Below the pieces are notes generated by a model. The model saw only the letters and a list, made by a program, of their open reading frames with translations. It was not told the origin of the DNA and searched no databases. The position numbers and the translations under genes are program-made. 28,945 nt of DNA, taken from NCBI GenBank assembly GCA_023415275.1, contig JAEZLJ010000039.1, forward strand, positions 1 through 28,945. The letters run 5' to 3'. Positions 22,372-28,945 of this stretch are shown here, piece by piece (the first letter of the stretch is position 1; each line of letters begins with the position of its first letter). This stretch comes from Bacteroidota bacterium. Lineage in GTDB: Bacteria > Bacteroidota > Bacteroidia > Chitinophagales > Chitinophagaceae.

Positions 22372-23562
22372 TTATTTCAGCTTCTTCAAGGCTTCTGCTA
22401 TACGTGCAAATCCTTTTTCGATATTTTCCATGCTATTGGCAAAAGACAACCGTAAACATTGGCTGTCTCCAAATGCAGTACCAGTTACGGTAGATACATG
22501 TGCTTTGTTCAACAGGTACATGCACAGGTCGTCTGCATTACGGATCACTTCTTCACCATCAGTCTTGCCGAAATAAAAGTCCACACATGGGAATGCATAA
22601 AACGCACCATCAGGTTCGGCAAAGCGGAATCCTTCAATGGTGTGCATCAGCTCCATCACGCGTTTTCTTCTTCTTTCAAACTCTTTCACCATTTCATGAG
22701 TGGCATCCAGTGGCGCCGTCAATGCAGTGATAGCTGCACGCTGGGTAATGGAATTGGTGCCGCTGGTAAATTGACCCTGCAACTTTTCGCAGGCCTTCGC
22801 AATTTCCACCGGTGCTGCCATATAACCCAATCTCCAGCCGGTCATGGCAAAGCCCTTACTCAATCCATTGATGATAATGGTTCGGTCTTTCAGGTAGTCA
22901 AATTGGGCAATGCTCTCAGGCTTTCCACCATAGTTGATGTATTCATAGATCTCGTCAGAAATGATAAAGATCTGCGGGTATTTGGCAAATACCTTAGCCA
23001 GGCCTTCCAGTTCTTCTTTTTTATAAACCGACCCACTTGGATTGCAGGGTGAAGAAAATATAAACAGCTTGGTTCTTGGCGTGATGGCTGCTTCCAGTTC
23101 TTCAGGAGTGATCTTGTAGCCATGCTCCAGTGATGATTTCAACAGAACGGCTTCAGCTCCTGTTATATCTACCAGGGCCTGGTAGGTCACCCAGAATGGT
23201 GTAGGTATGATCACCTGGTCCCCGGTTTCCACAATACTCAATATGGCATTGGCCAGGCTTTGCTTGGCGCCTGTGGACACTACGATATTCTCTGGCTGGT
23301 AATCCAGGTTGTTATCCCTTTTGAACTTGGTACATACAGCCTGCCTCAGGTCTAGATAGCCCGATACAGGAGTATAATGACTCCAGTTCTCATCGATGGC
23401 TTTTTTGGCAGCTTCCTTAATGTGTTCAGGGGTATCAAAATCAGGTTCGCCCAAACTCAGGTCAATAATATCCAGGCCTTTGGCCCTCAGCTCCCTGCCC
23501 AGTTTCGCCATGCGCAACGTTTCAGGTTCGCTGAATCTTGAAAGTAATGAAGATAATTCCAT
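22372..23562 (-). CDS. Aspartate-type aminotransferase (class I, PLP)
   Basis: PLP enzyme of 396 residues, the length of prokaryotic subgroup I-gamma aspartate aminotransferases (aspC/aspB type). It has SLGEPDFDTPEHI (36-48), TPVSGYLDLRQAV, SSPCNPSGS (170-178) with Asn174, ISDEIYEY (201-208) with Asp203 and the Schiff-base Lys236 in INGLSKGFAMTGWRLGY (231-247), with Arg244 holding the cofactor phosphate. CLRLSFANS near the C-terminus carries the substrate-carboxylate arginine. It most likely exchanges amino groups between aspartate or other amino acids and 2-oxoglutarate; exact preference, including possible kynurenine or aromatic activity, cannot be read from sequence alone. A TACATTTG box lies 18 nt upstream. 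Confidence 0.92.
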   Translation of the reverse strand: MELSSLLSRFSEPETLRMAKLGRELRAKGLDIIDLSLGEPDFDTPEHIKEAAKKAIDENWSHYTPVSGYLDLRQAVCTKFKRDNNLDYQPENIVVSTGAKQSLANAILSIVETGDQVIIPTPFWVTYQALVDITGAEAVLLKSSLEHGYKITPEELEAAITPRTKLFIFSSPCNPSGSVYKKEELEGLAKVFAKYPQIFIISDEIYEYINYGGKPESIAQFDYLKDRTIIINGLSKGFAMTGWRLGYMAAPVEIAKACEKLQGQFTSGTNSITQRAAITALTAPLDATHEMVKEFERRRKRVMELMHTIEGFRFAEPDGAFYAFPCVDFYFGKTDGEEVIRNADDLCMYLLNKAHVSTVTGTAFGDSQCLRLSFANSMENIEKGFARIAEALKKLK

Positions 23563-23580
23563 GCGTATTTTTCAAAGCAG

Positions 23581-23588
23581 CAAATGTA
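23581..23588 (-). promoter_or_regulatory. -7 box before the aminotransferase gene
   Basis: TACATTTG on the minus strand matches TAnnTTTG exactly, 18 nt before the ATG at 23562. The lactamase-like gene ends 18 nt further upstream, so this gene has its own promoter signal. Confidence 0.5.
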
Positions 23589-23605
23589 AGTATTACACTC
23601 ACTCA

Positions 23606-24898
23606 TTAATCATAGCTAATTTTAAATTGATCTAATTGGGCCGGGTGCTTACGCGGACGTTGCAGTTCATATTGATACAACGCCTTTCCCAGTTCCTTCA
23701 AAAAAGGAAACCCTGTTTCCTCATAATCATAATGATCATCATTGAATACACCATCTGAATTGCAATAGACCGTAGCGCTCAGGAAGAACTCTACATTTTT
23801 CTCCAGGTCCACGATATAAGCCACATCTGTTAGAAATCCATAGGCATCGCCTTCCTTGTTGAAGATCCTAATGTTGGGATCCATTTTGCCCTTACCTCCA
23901 AATAGCAGCAATTTGGAATAGGCATCAGGAAAGCTGGAATCATATTGAGGAAATGATGATTCACCGGGCTTCATGGAGATATACTTGTAAATAAAAGCAT
24001 AGTCCTCTTTACTAAGTTGAAAGCGTTGCTTTTTAGGTACCGCCTCAGGGAAGATCACGCTCATTAAAATAGAATGCAGGTCCACCAAAGTGAACCGGTT
24101 CTTTTTAGAAAAATCAAAAGGCGCATTCACCAATTGACCATTCTTCTTATAACCTTTTCCCATCAAGGTATGCCTGGGCTGGTAAGGGAGTTCACTTTGC
24201 TGCAGGGGTTTTTCCCACAGCAGCCTGGCAGCCGTGTCATAGAATTTTACCGGATTGGTATGCCGGTTCTCGTCTTCTGTCATGCTTACATCCAGGCGGT
24301 GAATTACCTGCGCACTGTCATACCCCATTTGATGCAGGCTCACATTGATATACTCCTGTCCCAGGAATTCATACAACCTGTTGAAGGCGTCATTATCACT
24401 CACTAAAAAGATCTTCCTGATATATTGGGCAATAGTAGGTCTGCCGTCAATCGCTGATGGATCGTTATACACCGGCGTCTGGCCCGAATAGGCCGATTCA
24501 GTGATCATGGTACTGTGCTTATCCAGCCCGGGCACTTTTAACTGGTTAAGCTTCTGAAGCGCCAGCAAAGCCACAGGCATCTTTACCGTGGAAGCTGGAT
24601 AAAAATATTTTGCCGGATCTACCTTGTAATAATGATTGGTAAACCTGGGCTTTCCGGAAGCTGTGCGGTCTACCTGTGTATAAATGATCTGGACAGCATG
24701 TGCTTCATCCATCCACACCAGGCTATCGATGCCTGGTGCAGCTTCTTTCAACAGCGTTTTTAAAAAAGGATCTGAAAGGGCTTTGTGTGGATCTTTTTTC
24801 AATTCAATGGAGGGTGTCATGGTCAATTTTGAAGAGCGGCAGCCAAATAAAAATAGCATTGCAACCAGCCATGCGATCATTGGGTATTTCGATATCAT
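23606..24898 (-). CDS. Beta-lactamase-like serine hydrolase lipoprotein
   Basis: A 430-residue exported lipoprotein of the penicillin-recognising serine hydrolase (class A beta-lactamase-like) superfamily. MISKYPMIAWLVAMLFLFGC ends in a lipobox (LFGC, Cys20). The catalytic SxxK is ASTVKMP with Ser103 and Lys106, and SDN is at 167-169 (LVSDNDAFNRLYEF). A KTG-like element may be KEGDAYGF before LTDVAYIVD, but it is not canonical. It is much longer than a class A enzyme (about 290), so a cell-wall or other serine hydrolase role is as likely as antibiotic resistance. A terminator-like hairpin lies just upstream of its start. Confidence 0.82.
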   Translation of the reverse strand: MISKYPMIAWLVAMLFLFGCRSSKLTMTPSIELKKDPHKALSDPFLKTLLKEAAPGIDSLVWMDEAHAVQIIYTQVDRTASGKPRFTNHYYKVDPAKYFYPASTVKMPVALLALQKLNQLKVPGLDKHSTMITESAYSGQTPVYNDPSAIDGRPTIAQYIRKIFLVSDNDAFNRLYEFLGQEYINVSLHQMGYDSAQVIHRLDVSMTEDENRHTNPVKFYDTAARLLWEKPLQQSELPYQPRHTLMGKGYKKNGQLVNAPFDFSKKNRFTLVDLHSILMSVIFPEAVPKKQRFQLSKEDYAFIYKYISMKPGESSFPQYDSSFPDAYSKLLLFGGKGKMDPNIRIFNKEGDAYGFLTDVAYIVDLEKNVEFFLSATVYCNSDGVFNDDHYDYEETGFPFLKELGKALYQYELQRPRKHPAQLDQFKISYD

Positions 24899-24903
24899 AA
24901 AGC

Positions 24904-24925
24904 TAAAAAAAGGCTAAAAGCCTTT
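24904..24925 (-). terminator. Terminator-like hairpin just before the lactamase-like start
   Basis: On the minus strand, AAAGGC-loop-GCCTTT (6-bp stem, 24909-24925) is followed by a T run down to 24905 and then, 6 nt on, the ATG at 24898. On sequence it resembles an intrinsic terminator or attenuator inside the leader; it may also simply end antisense transcription from the right. Confidence 0.4.
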
Positions 24926-24988
24926 AAACAGGCCGTTTTAGACGTTCAAAAGGCTTATAATTAAGGCCTGAATTTAAGGCGAAAAAAC

Positions 24989-24996
24989 TATCTTTG
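24989..24996 (+). promoter_or_regulatory. -7 box before secDF
   Basis: TATCTTTG matches TAnnTTTG exactly, 22 nt upstream of the secDF ATG. Confidence 0.5.
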
Positions 24997-25018
24997 CCCA
25001 CTCTTAAAAAAACCGTGT

Positions 25019-28000
25019 ATGCAATTAAAAGGCTTAGTCCGCTTTTTTACTATCCTGCTTATCCTTTATTCTATCTACGAACTATCCTTTACCTGGGTGG
25101 TACGTAGCCATGAAAACAAAATGGAATCAAAGGCCAAATCTTTCGTAGCCCAAAACTATGCTAATGCTGACGAGACTTTGAAAGACTCAGTTTACAAAGC
25201 CCGTCTGAAAAGATTATTAGACAGCACCAAAGACGTTACTGTTCACTACAGCTTCACAGGTCCTGTCAGTTACCAGAAAGCCAAAGAAGAAGAATTGAAC
25301 CTGGGTCTCGACCTCCAGGGTGGTATCAACGTCACCATGGAAGTGGAGCTTTCAGGGCTGCTGCGTTCCATGGCCAACAATACCAAAGAGCCTAACTTCT
25401 TAAAAGCATTGGAAAATGCCAACGTAAGAAAGGCCAACAGCAGTGCAGATTATGTGACCCTGTTTGTAGAAGAATATAAAAAGCTCAATCCAAACGGACG
25501 CCTGGCTTCTTTGTTTGCTACCGGCAACCAGGATCGTATCAAGGTTACCGACAGTGACGACAAGGTTATTGCAGCCATCAGGCAGGAAGCCAACGATGCC
25601 TTCGACCGCACCTTCCGCGTGTTGCGTACACGTATCGACCAGTTTGGTGTGGCACAACCTAATATCAACCCTGACCGCGACCGTGGTGTGATCACCGTGG
25701 AATTGCCTGGTGTGCAGGATGAAGAGCGTGTACGTAAGTATTTGCAATCCTCTGCCAACCTGCAATTCTGGGAAGTATATAAGATCGAAGAATTACAGAA
25801 TTCATTTGTTGCCGCCGACCAGGCTTATAATGATATTGTTTCCGGTCATGCCAGCAAAGCTGCTGCTACACCGGCCACTCCTGACACTACAACAACCGCT
25901 GCACCTGCCGCTACCGATACCTCCAAAACAGGAAAACTGTCTGAGGAGATCAAAAATGATACAGGTAAAAAAGCGGTGGATACCAGCCTTTCCGGCAAAC
26001 GTTCCCTGATGCAGGAATTCTTCAAGCCCGGCCTGACCGTGGCTGTAAAAGATACAGACGCCTTAAGGGAGTTCCTGAACATGGAGGAGATCCGCAACGC
26101 CTTCCCTTCAGATGCACGTTTTGCATTTGGTATTCCTGCCCGTGATGCTGCTGGCAAGCAGGAAAAAAATGTTCCTTTTTATGTATTAAAAACCAACGGT
26201 TCTGAAAAGCCACCAATGGAAGGTGAAGTAGTTACTTCTTCAAGACCTACTTTCGACCAGTTTGGTAAGCCCAGCGTGTCCATGACCACTAACAGTGTGG
26301 GTTCGCGCCAGTGGGAACAGCTCACCCGCAGAAGCTATGAGCAAAAAAGGCCTATCGCTATCGTATTGGATGATATTGTTTATTCAGCCCCCATTGCACA
26401 TAATGGTCCTATCACTGGTGGTAACACGGAGATCTCGGGTAACTTCACCCCTGAAGAATCTACTGACCTGGCTAACATCTTAAAGGCAGGTAAGCTGCCG
26501 GCACCTGCCAAGATCGTACAGGAGCAGGTAGTGGGTCCTACACTGGGTGAAAATGCCATCCATGGTGGTATGCTGGCCTTCGGTATCTCTTTCCTTGTCA
26601 TCTTTACCCTGATGCTGGTGTATTACAATACCAGCGGATGGATCGCTAATATTGCCCTGATCCTGAACCTGCTGTTCACCATTGGTGTATTGACCGGTTT
26701 GGGTGCTACCTTAACAGCTCCTGGTATCGCCGGTCTGGTATTAACTATCGGTATGGCCGTGGATACCAACGTAATTATCTACGAGCGTATCAAGGAGGAA
26801 TTGTCCAAGGGCAAGGGTTACATCCCTGCCGTGAATGAAGGATACAAGCGCTCCCTGCCTCCTGTGCTGGATGCCCACGTGACCACCTTATTGACAGCTA
26901 TCATCCTGTTCTCATTTGGATTAGGACCTGTAAGAGGTTTTGCCACTACCCAGATCATAGGTATCTTATTATCCCTGTTCTGCGGTATCCTGGTAAGCCG
27001 TTGGGTAACTGCCTGGTTCACTAACAAGAACCACCACCTGGAGTATTTCACTCCATTGTCCAAACGCATCTTCAAACATGCCAGCTTTAAGTTCATCGAA
27101 TACAGGAAAGTGGCCTATGCTATATCCTTCGTGGTATTAGCACTGGGTATTGCCGCTATATTCAATGGCTTTGATGAAGGCGTGGAGTTCAAAGGCGGAC
27201 GCAGCTACGTGGTAGCTTTCAATAAAGATGTAACTAAAGATGTGGAGAAGATCCGCGAGGACCTGACCAAATCTTTTGGTGAAGCTCCTGTGATCAAGAC
27301 TATCGGTGCCAACAATCACCTGGATATTACTACCTCTTACCAGATCGAGAATACTTCTCCTGAAACCGGTAAGTTGGTACTGACCAAGCTGAAAGAAGGT
27401 TTGCATAATTACATCCCTGCCACTACCAGCTTTGAGCAGTTTGACAAGCAGAACGTGATTGGAAGGACCACCGTGTTACCTACTATCTCTGATGACCTGA
27501 AGAGCGGTGCCAAATGGGCTACCTTCTGGTCTGTATTGATCATCGCCATCTATATCTTCATCCGCTTTCGCGACTGGAGGTATTCACTGGGTACGATCAT
27601 CGCTTTGTTGCACGACGTATTGGTAACACTGGCCGTATTCTCCTTCCTGAAGAATATCGTACCATTCCCGTTAGAACTGGACCAGCACTTTATCGCGGCC
27701 ATCCTGACGGTGATAGGTTTCTCCATGAACGATACGGTGATCGTATTTGACCGTATCAGGGAATACAGTCACCAGATGATCGGCGCTCCAAAAGAAGTGG
27801 TGATCAACAAAGCGATCAACGAAACCTTAAGCCGTACCATCATGACATCCTTAACGGTGTTCCTGACCATCCTGATCCTGTTCCTGGTGGGTGGAGAAGT
27901 CACTAAAGGTTTTGCCTTCGCCATGTTGATTGGTGTGGTGACCGGTACTTATTCATCCATCTTCGTAGCCGCTCCTATCCTGGTTGACCTGGGAGGCAAA

Positions 28001-28081
28001 AGAGCACTGGCTGCTTCCAATGGATCAACAGACAATGAAAAGCCGGCCACGAAAACAAAGCCTGCTACCGTAAAGCATTAA
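25019..28081 (+). CDS. secDF: Protein translocase SecDF (fused SecD and SecF)
   Basis: A 1020-residue inner-membrane RND-family protein that uses the proton gradient to pull exported proteins through SecYEG. After an N-terminal transmembrane helix (about 9-27) the SecD half has LGLDLQGG (95-102), the large periplasmic domain, and the membrane block with GMAVDTNVIIYERIKEE around Asp582. A low-complexity Ala/Thr/Pro segment (about 281-305) interrupts the periplasmic part. The SecF half starts at about 690, with FNGFDEGVEFKGGRSY and the motif GFSMNDTVIVFDRIRE around Asp905, the second half of the proton path. Fused SecDF of this size is usual in Bacteroidetes. It is preceded by a TATCTTTG box and closed by a UUCG-loop terminator. 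Confidence 0.97.
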   Translation: MQLKGLVRFFTILLILYSIYELSFTWVVRSHENKMESKAKSFVAQNYANADETLKDSVYKARLKRLLDSTKDVTVHYSFTGPVSYQKAKEEELNLGLDLQGGINVTMEVELSGLLRSMANNTKEPNFLKALENANVRKANSSADYVTLFVEEYKKLNPNGRLASLFATGNQDRIKVTDSDDKVIAAIRQEANDAFDRTFRVLRTRIDQFGVAQPNINPDRDRGVITVELPGVQDEERVRKYLQSSANLQFWEVYKIEELQNSFVAADQAYNDIVSGHASKAAATPATPDTTTTAAPAATDTSKTGKLSEEIKNDTGKKAVDTSLSGKRSLMQEFFKPGLTVAVKDTDALREFLNMEEIRNAFPSDARFAFGIPARDAAGKQEKNVPFYVLKTNGSEKPPMEGEVVTSSRPTFDQFGKPSVSMTTNSVGSRQWEQLTRRSYEQKRPIAIVLDDIVYSAPIAHNGPITGGNTEISGNFTPEESTDLANILKAGKLPAPAKIVQEQVVGPTLGENAIHGGMLAFGISFLVIFTLMLVYYNTSGWIANIALILNLLFTIGVLTGLGATLTAPGIAGLVLTIGMAVDTNVIIYERIKEELSKGKGYIPAVNEGYKRSLPPVLDAHVTTLLTAIILFSFGLGPVRGFATTQIIGILLSLFCGILVSRWVTAWFTNKNHHLEYFTPLSKRIFKHASFKFIEYRKVAYAISFVVLALGIAAIFNGFDEGVEFKGGRSYVVAFNKDVTKDVEKIREDLTKSFGEAPVIKTIGANNHLDITTSYQIENTSPETGKLVLTKLKEGLHNYIPATTSFEQFDKQNVIGRTTVLPTISDDLKSGAKWATFWSVLIIAIYIFIRFRDWRYSLGTIIALLHDVLVTLAVFSFLKNIVPFPLELDQHFIAAILTVIGFSMNDTVIVFDRIREYSHQMIGAPKEVVINKAINETLSRTIMTSLTVFLTILILFLVGGEVTKGFAFAMLIGVVTGTYSSIFVAAPILVDLGGKRALAASNGSTDNEKPATKTKPATVKH

Positions 28082-28105
28082 TCATTGCATTTTTTATATT
28101 GTAAG

Positions 28106-28128
28106 AGCCTCCTTCGGGAGGCTTTTTT
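28106..28128 (+). terminator. Terminator after secDF
   Basis: A GC-rich stem AGCCTCC/GGAGGCT with a TTCG tetraloop followed by six T, 25 nt past the secDF stop. A textbook intrinsic terminator. Confidence 0.92.
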
Positions 28129-28390
28129 CTTGAAAAAGAAAAAACTAAAAACCAATATTTCAAGGAGCTGTTATAAAATCTGGTACCTAAGCCTGGCTTT
28201 CTTAATTCTTCCATCTTTAATAATCTTCCAAAACCTGTGGAATTCCCATTCGAATGATCTGTTCCAGTGTAACCGACCTGGGTGATTACTAAGTTTTAAA
28301 AGAGTAAGTATTACTTTTTACCTATCCTATTAAGGGCTTGAGCAATCATTGATTTTATAAATACAAATTTACAATGGGGTAAAAACACAC

Positions 28391-28480
28391 TTTCCCGTTT
28401 GGGCATGTTTGGGAACGAAAAGGCACGAATTAGCACAAAATGACACGTTTGGGAACAAATGGGCGTAATTGGAAGTCGGG
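28391..28480. repeat. Degenerate tandem array, 10-nt period
   Basis: About eight consecutive 10-nt units with consensus KGGMACGWWT, for example GGGAACGAAA, AGGCACGAAT and GGGAACAAAT. Base positions 2-5 are best kept. It looks like an eroded minisatellite. Confidence 0.65.
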
Positions 28481-28502
28481 ACTAACGGTGTGGGGTAGAT
28501 GG

Positions 28503-28530
28503 AAATGAAAAATGTAAAATGTAAAAATCT
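28503..28530. repeat. Heptanucleotide tandem repeat (AAATGTA type)
   Basis: Four 7-nt units: AAATGAA, two exact AAATGTA, then a decayed AAAATCT. Confidence 0.6.
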
Positions 28531-28578
28531 TTATTGACCCTGACCTGCAGACATGAAACAGGCGGTTATTATTGGGAT

Positions 28579-28606
28579 ATGGTAAATGGTTAATGGTTAA
28601 TTGACT
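28579..28606. repeat. Heptanucleotide tandem repeat (ATGGTTA type)
   Basis: Four 7-nt units: ATGGTAA, two exact ATGGTTA, then a decayed ATTGACT. Confidence 0.6.
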
Positions 28607-28658
28607 TTAAATGCATGCACTGCAGGGAAACATGTAAATGAAGCTTAAGGTATACTGT

Positions 28659-28686
28659 TTTTTACTTTTTAATTTTGACTTTTGAC
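28659..28686. repeat. Heptanucleotide tandem repeat (TTTTGAC type)
   Basis: Four 7-nt units: TTTTTAC, TTTTTAA and two exact TTTTGAC. Confidence 0.6.
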
Positions 28687-28699
28687 TTGTTCTTTTAAA

Positions 28700-28880
28700 G
28701 GGATTGCCACGGCACTCAATGCACAAGGGCCTGGCATCGCCTCGCAATGATCACGCCTATCGGCGGGACAAGCACCCACGCTTCCTCACTAAGAAATGCG
28801 TCACGAATCTCTATGTCCCGTCACTGCGAGAAATCATTTGGCTGCGCCACAATCAAAAGGATAATGACAGAATGTGGAAC
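28700..28880. repeat. Probable dispersed repeat with inverted CTCGCAATGA / TCACTGCGAG
   Basis: CTCGCAATGA (28741-28750) and TCACTGCGAG (28821-28830) are inverted copies with one mismatch, 70 nt apart. A GGATTGCCACGGCACTC-like entry lies before the first. Such GATTGC...CTCGCAATGA sequences are familiar as dispersed intergenic repeats in several bacterial genomes. The outer limits are approximate and copy number cannot be seen in this window. Confidence 0.5.
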
Positions 28881-28945
28881 TTTGAAGTTAGGTAATAGCC
28901 TGCGGCAGCGTAGCACTTCGTTGCCTTAGTGCATTTTTGCCTCTA

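Larger units (their letters stand above)
28129..28945. other. Non-coding, repeat-rich right end
   Basis: About 0.8 kb with no convincing gene. The first 250 nt is plain A/T-rich sequence. It then holds the 10-nt-period array (28391-28480), three 7-nt-period arrays (28503-28530, 28579-28606, 28659-28686) and a GC-richer segment from about 28700 with inverted ends. Short open frames at 28085, 28704 and 28747 run across the terminator or repeats and are not genes. Confidence 0.6.

Noticed and set aside
23606..24898. Calling the SxxK/SDN lipoprotein a true antibiotic-resistance beta-lactamase
   Set aside because: It is much longer than class A enzymes and its KTG element is not canonical, so only the superfamily is supported.
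28085..28285. 66-codon plus-strand frame after secDF
   Set aside because: It runs straight through the secDF terminator hairpin and T tract, so its start is not plausible.
28421..28437. Sigma-54-like promoter (GGCAC ... GCA) in the repeat array
   Set aside because: The GG-GC spacing is one base short and the resemblance comes from the 10-nt repeat; no gene follows.
28704..28929. Two overlapping 60-codon frames at the right end
   Set aside because: They lie in the repeat-like segment and lack gene features.

Overview
The window comes from a member of the Bacteroidetes, most likely of the Chitinophagaceae or a close relative. Several signs agree on this. A single fused SecDF protein is present. 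A long NusB lies beside a DUF1573 lipoprotein and yajC. One secreted protein ends in a type B (CHU_C, gliding-type) sorting domain of the type IX secretion system. Many genes carry the Bacteroidetes -7 box TAnnTTTG and few show Shine-Dalgarno sequences. This placement is inferred from gene content; no 16S gene is present.

Region 1 (1-9204) is catabolic. A divergent pair of operons encodes the lower kynurenine (tryptophan) pathway. Leftward run an SDR oxidoreductase, 2-aminomuconate semialdehyde dehydrogenase, a RidA-type deaminase, kynureninase and kynurenine 3-monooxygenase. Rightward run 3-hydroxyanthranilate 3,4-dioxygenase and ACMS decarboxylase. Together they convert kynurenine to 2-aminomuconate and on to its deaminated product. 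A 30-bp interrupted palindrome lies between the two operons and is a good operator candidate. Further left come pyrF, a secreted CAP-domain protein and the N-terminal half of glutaryl-CoA dehydrogenase, cut by the window edge. Glutaryl-CoA dehydrogenase plus an SDR with an altered active site suggests, but does not prove, an animal-like end route through 2-oxoadipate and glutaryl-CoA.

Region 2 (9197-14622) holds a PaiB-like flavin protein, an Mrp/ApbC ATPase, a secreted carboxypeptidase-regulatory-like protein, a small membrane protein and two outer-membrane beta-barrel proteins. A gene-poor stretch of about 0.9 kb separates the two barrels.

Region 3 (14702-19786) has groES-groEL with a promoter box and terminator, an encapsulated-ferritin-like protein (EncFtn) with no encapsulin gene beside it, a large T9SS cargo protein with PKD domains and internal repeats, and a small secreted protein.

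Region 4 (19864-28128) is housekeeping: nusB, a DUF1573 lipoprotein, yajC and coaE; opposite them an aspartate-type aminotransferase and a beta-lactamase-like lipoprotein; then secDF with a strong terminator.

Region 5 (28129-28945) has no convincing gene. It is a stack of repeats: one array with a 10-nt period, three arrays with a 7-nt period, and a repeat-like segment with inverted CTCGCAATGA/TCACTGCGAG ends.

The most notable leads are the kynurenine cluster with its odd SDR, palindrome and possible glutaryl-CoA link; the apparently orphan EncFtn; five genes whose -7-like box lies only 4-5 nt before the ATG, suggesting leaderless mRNAs; and the repeat stack at the right edge.
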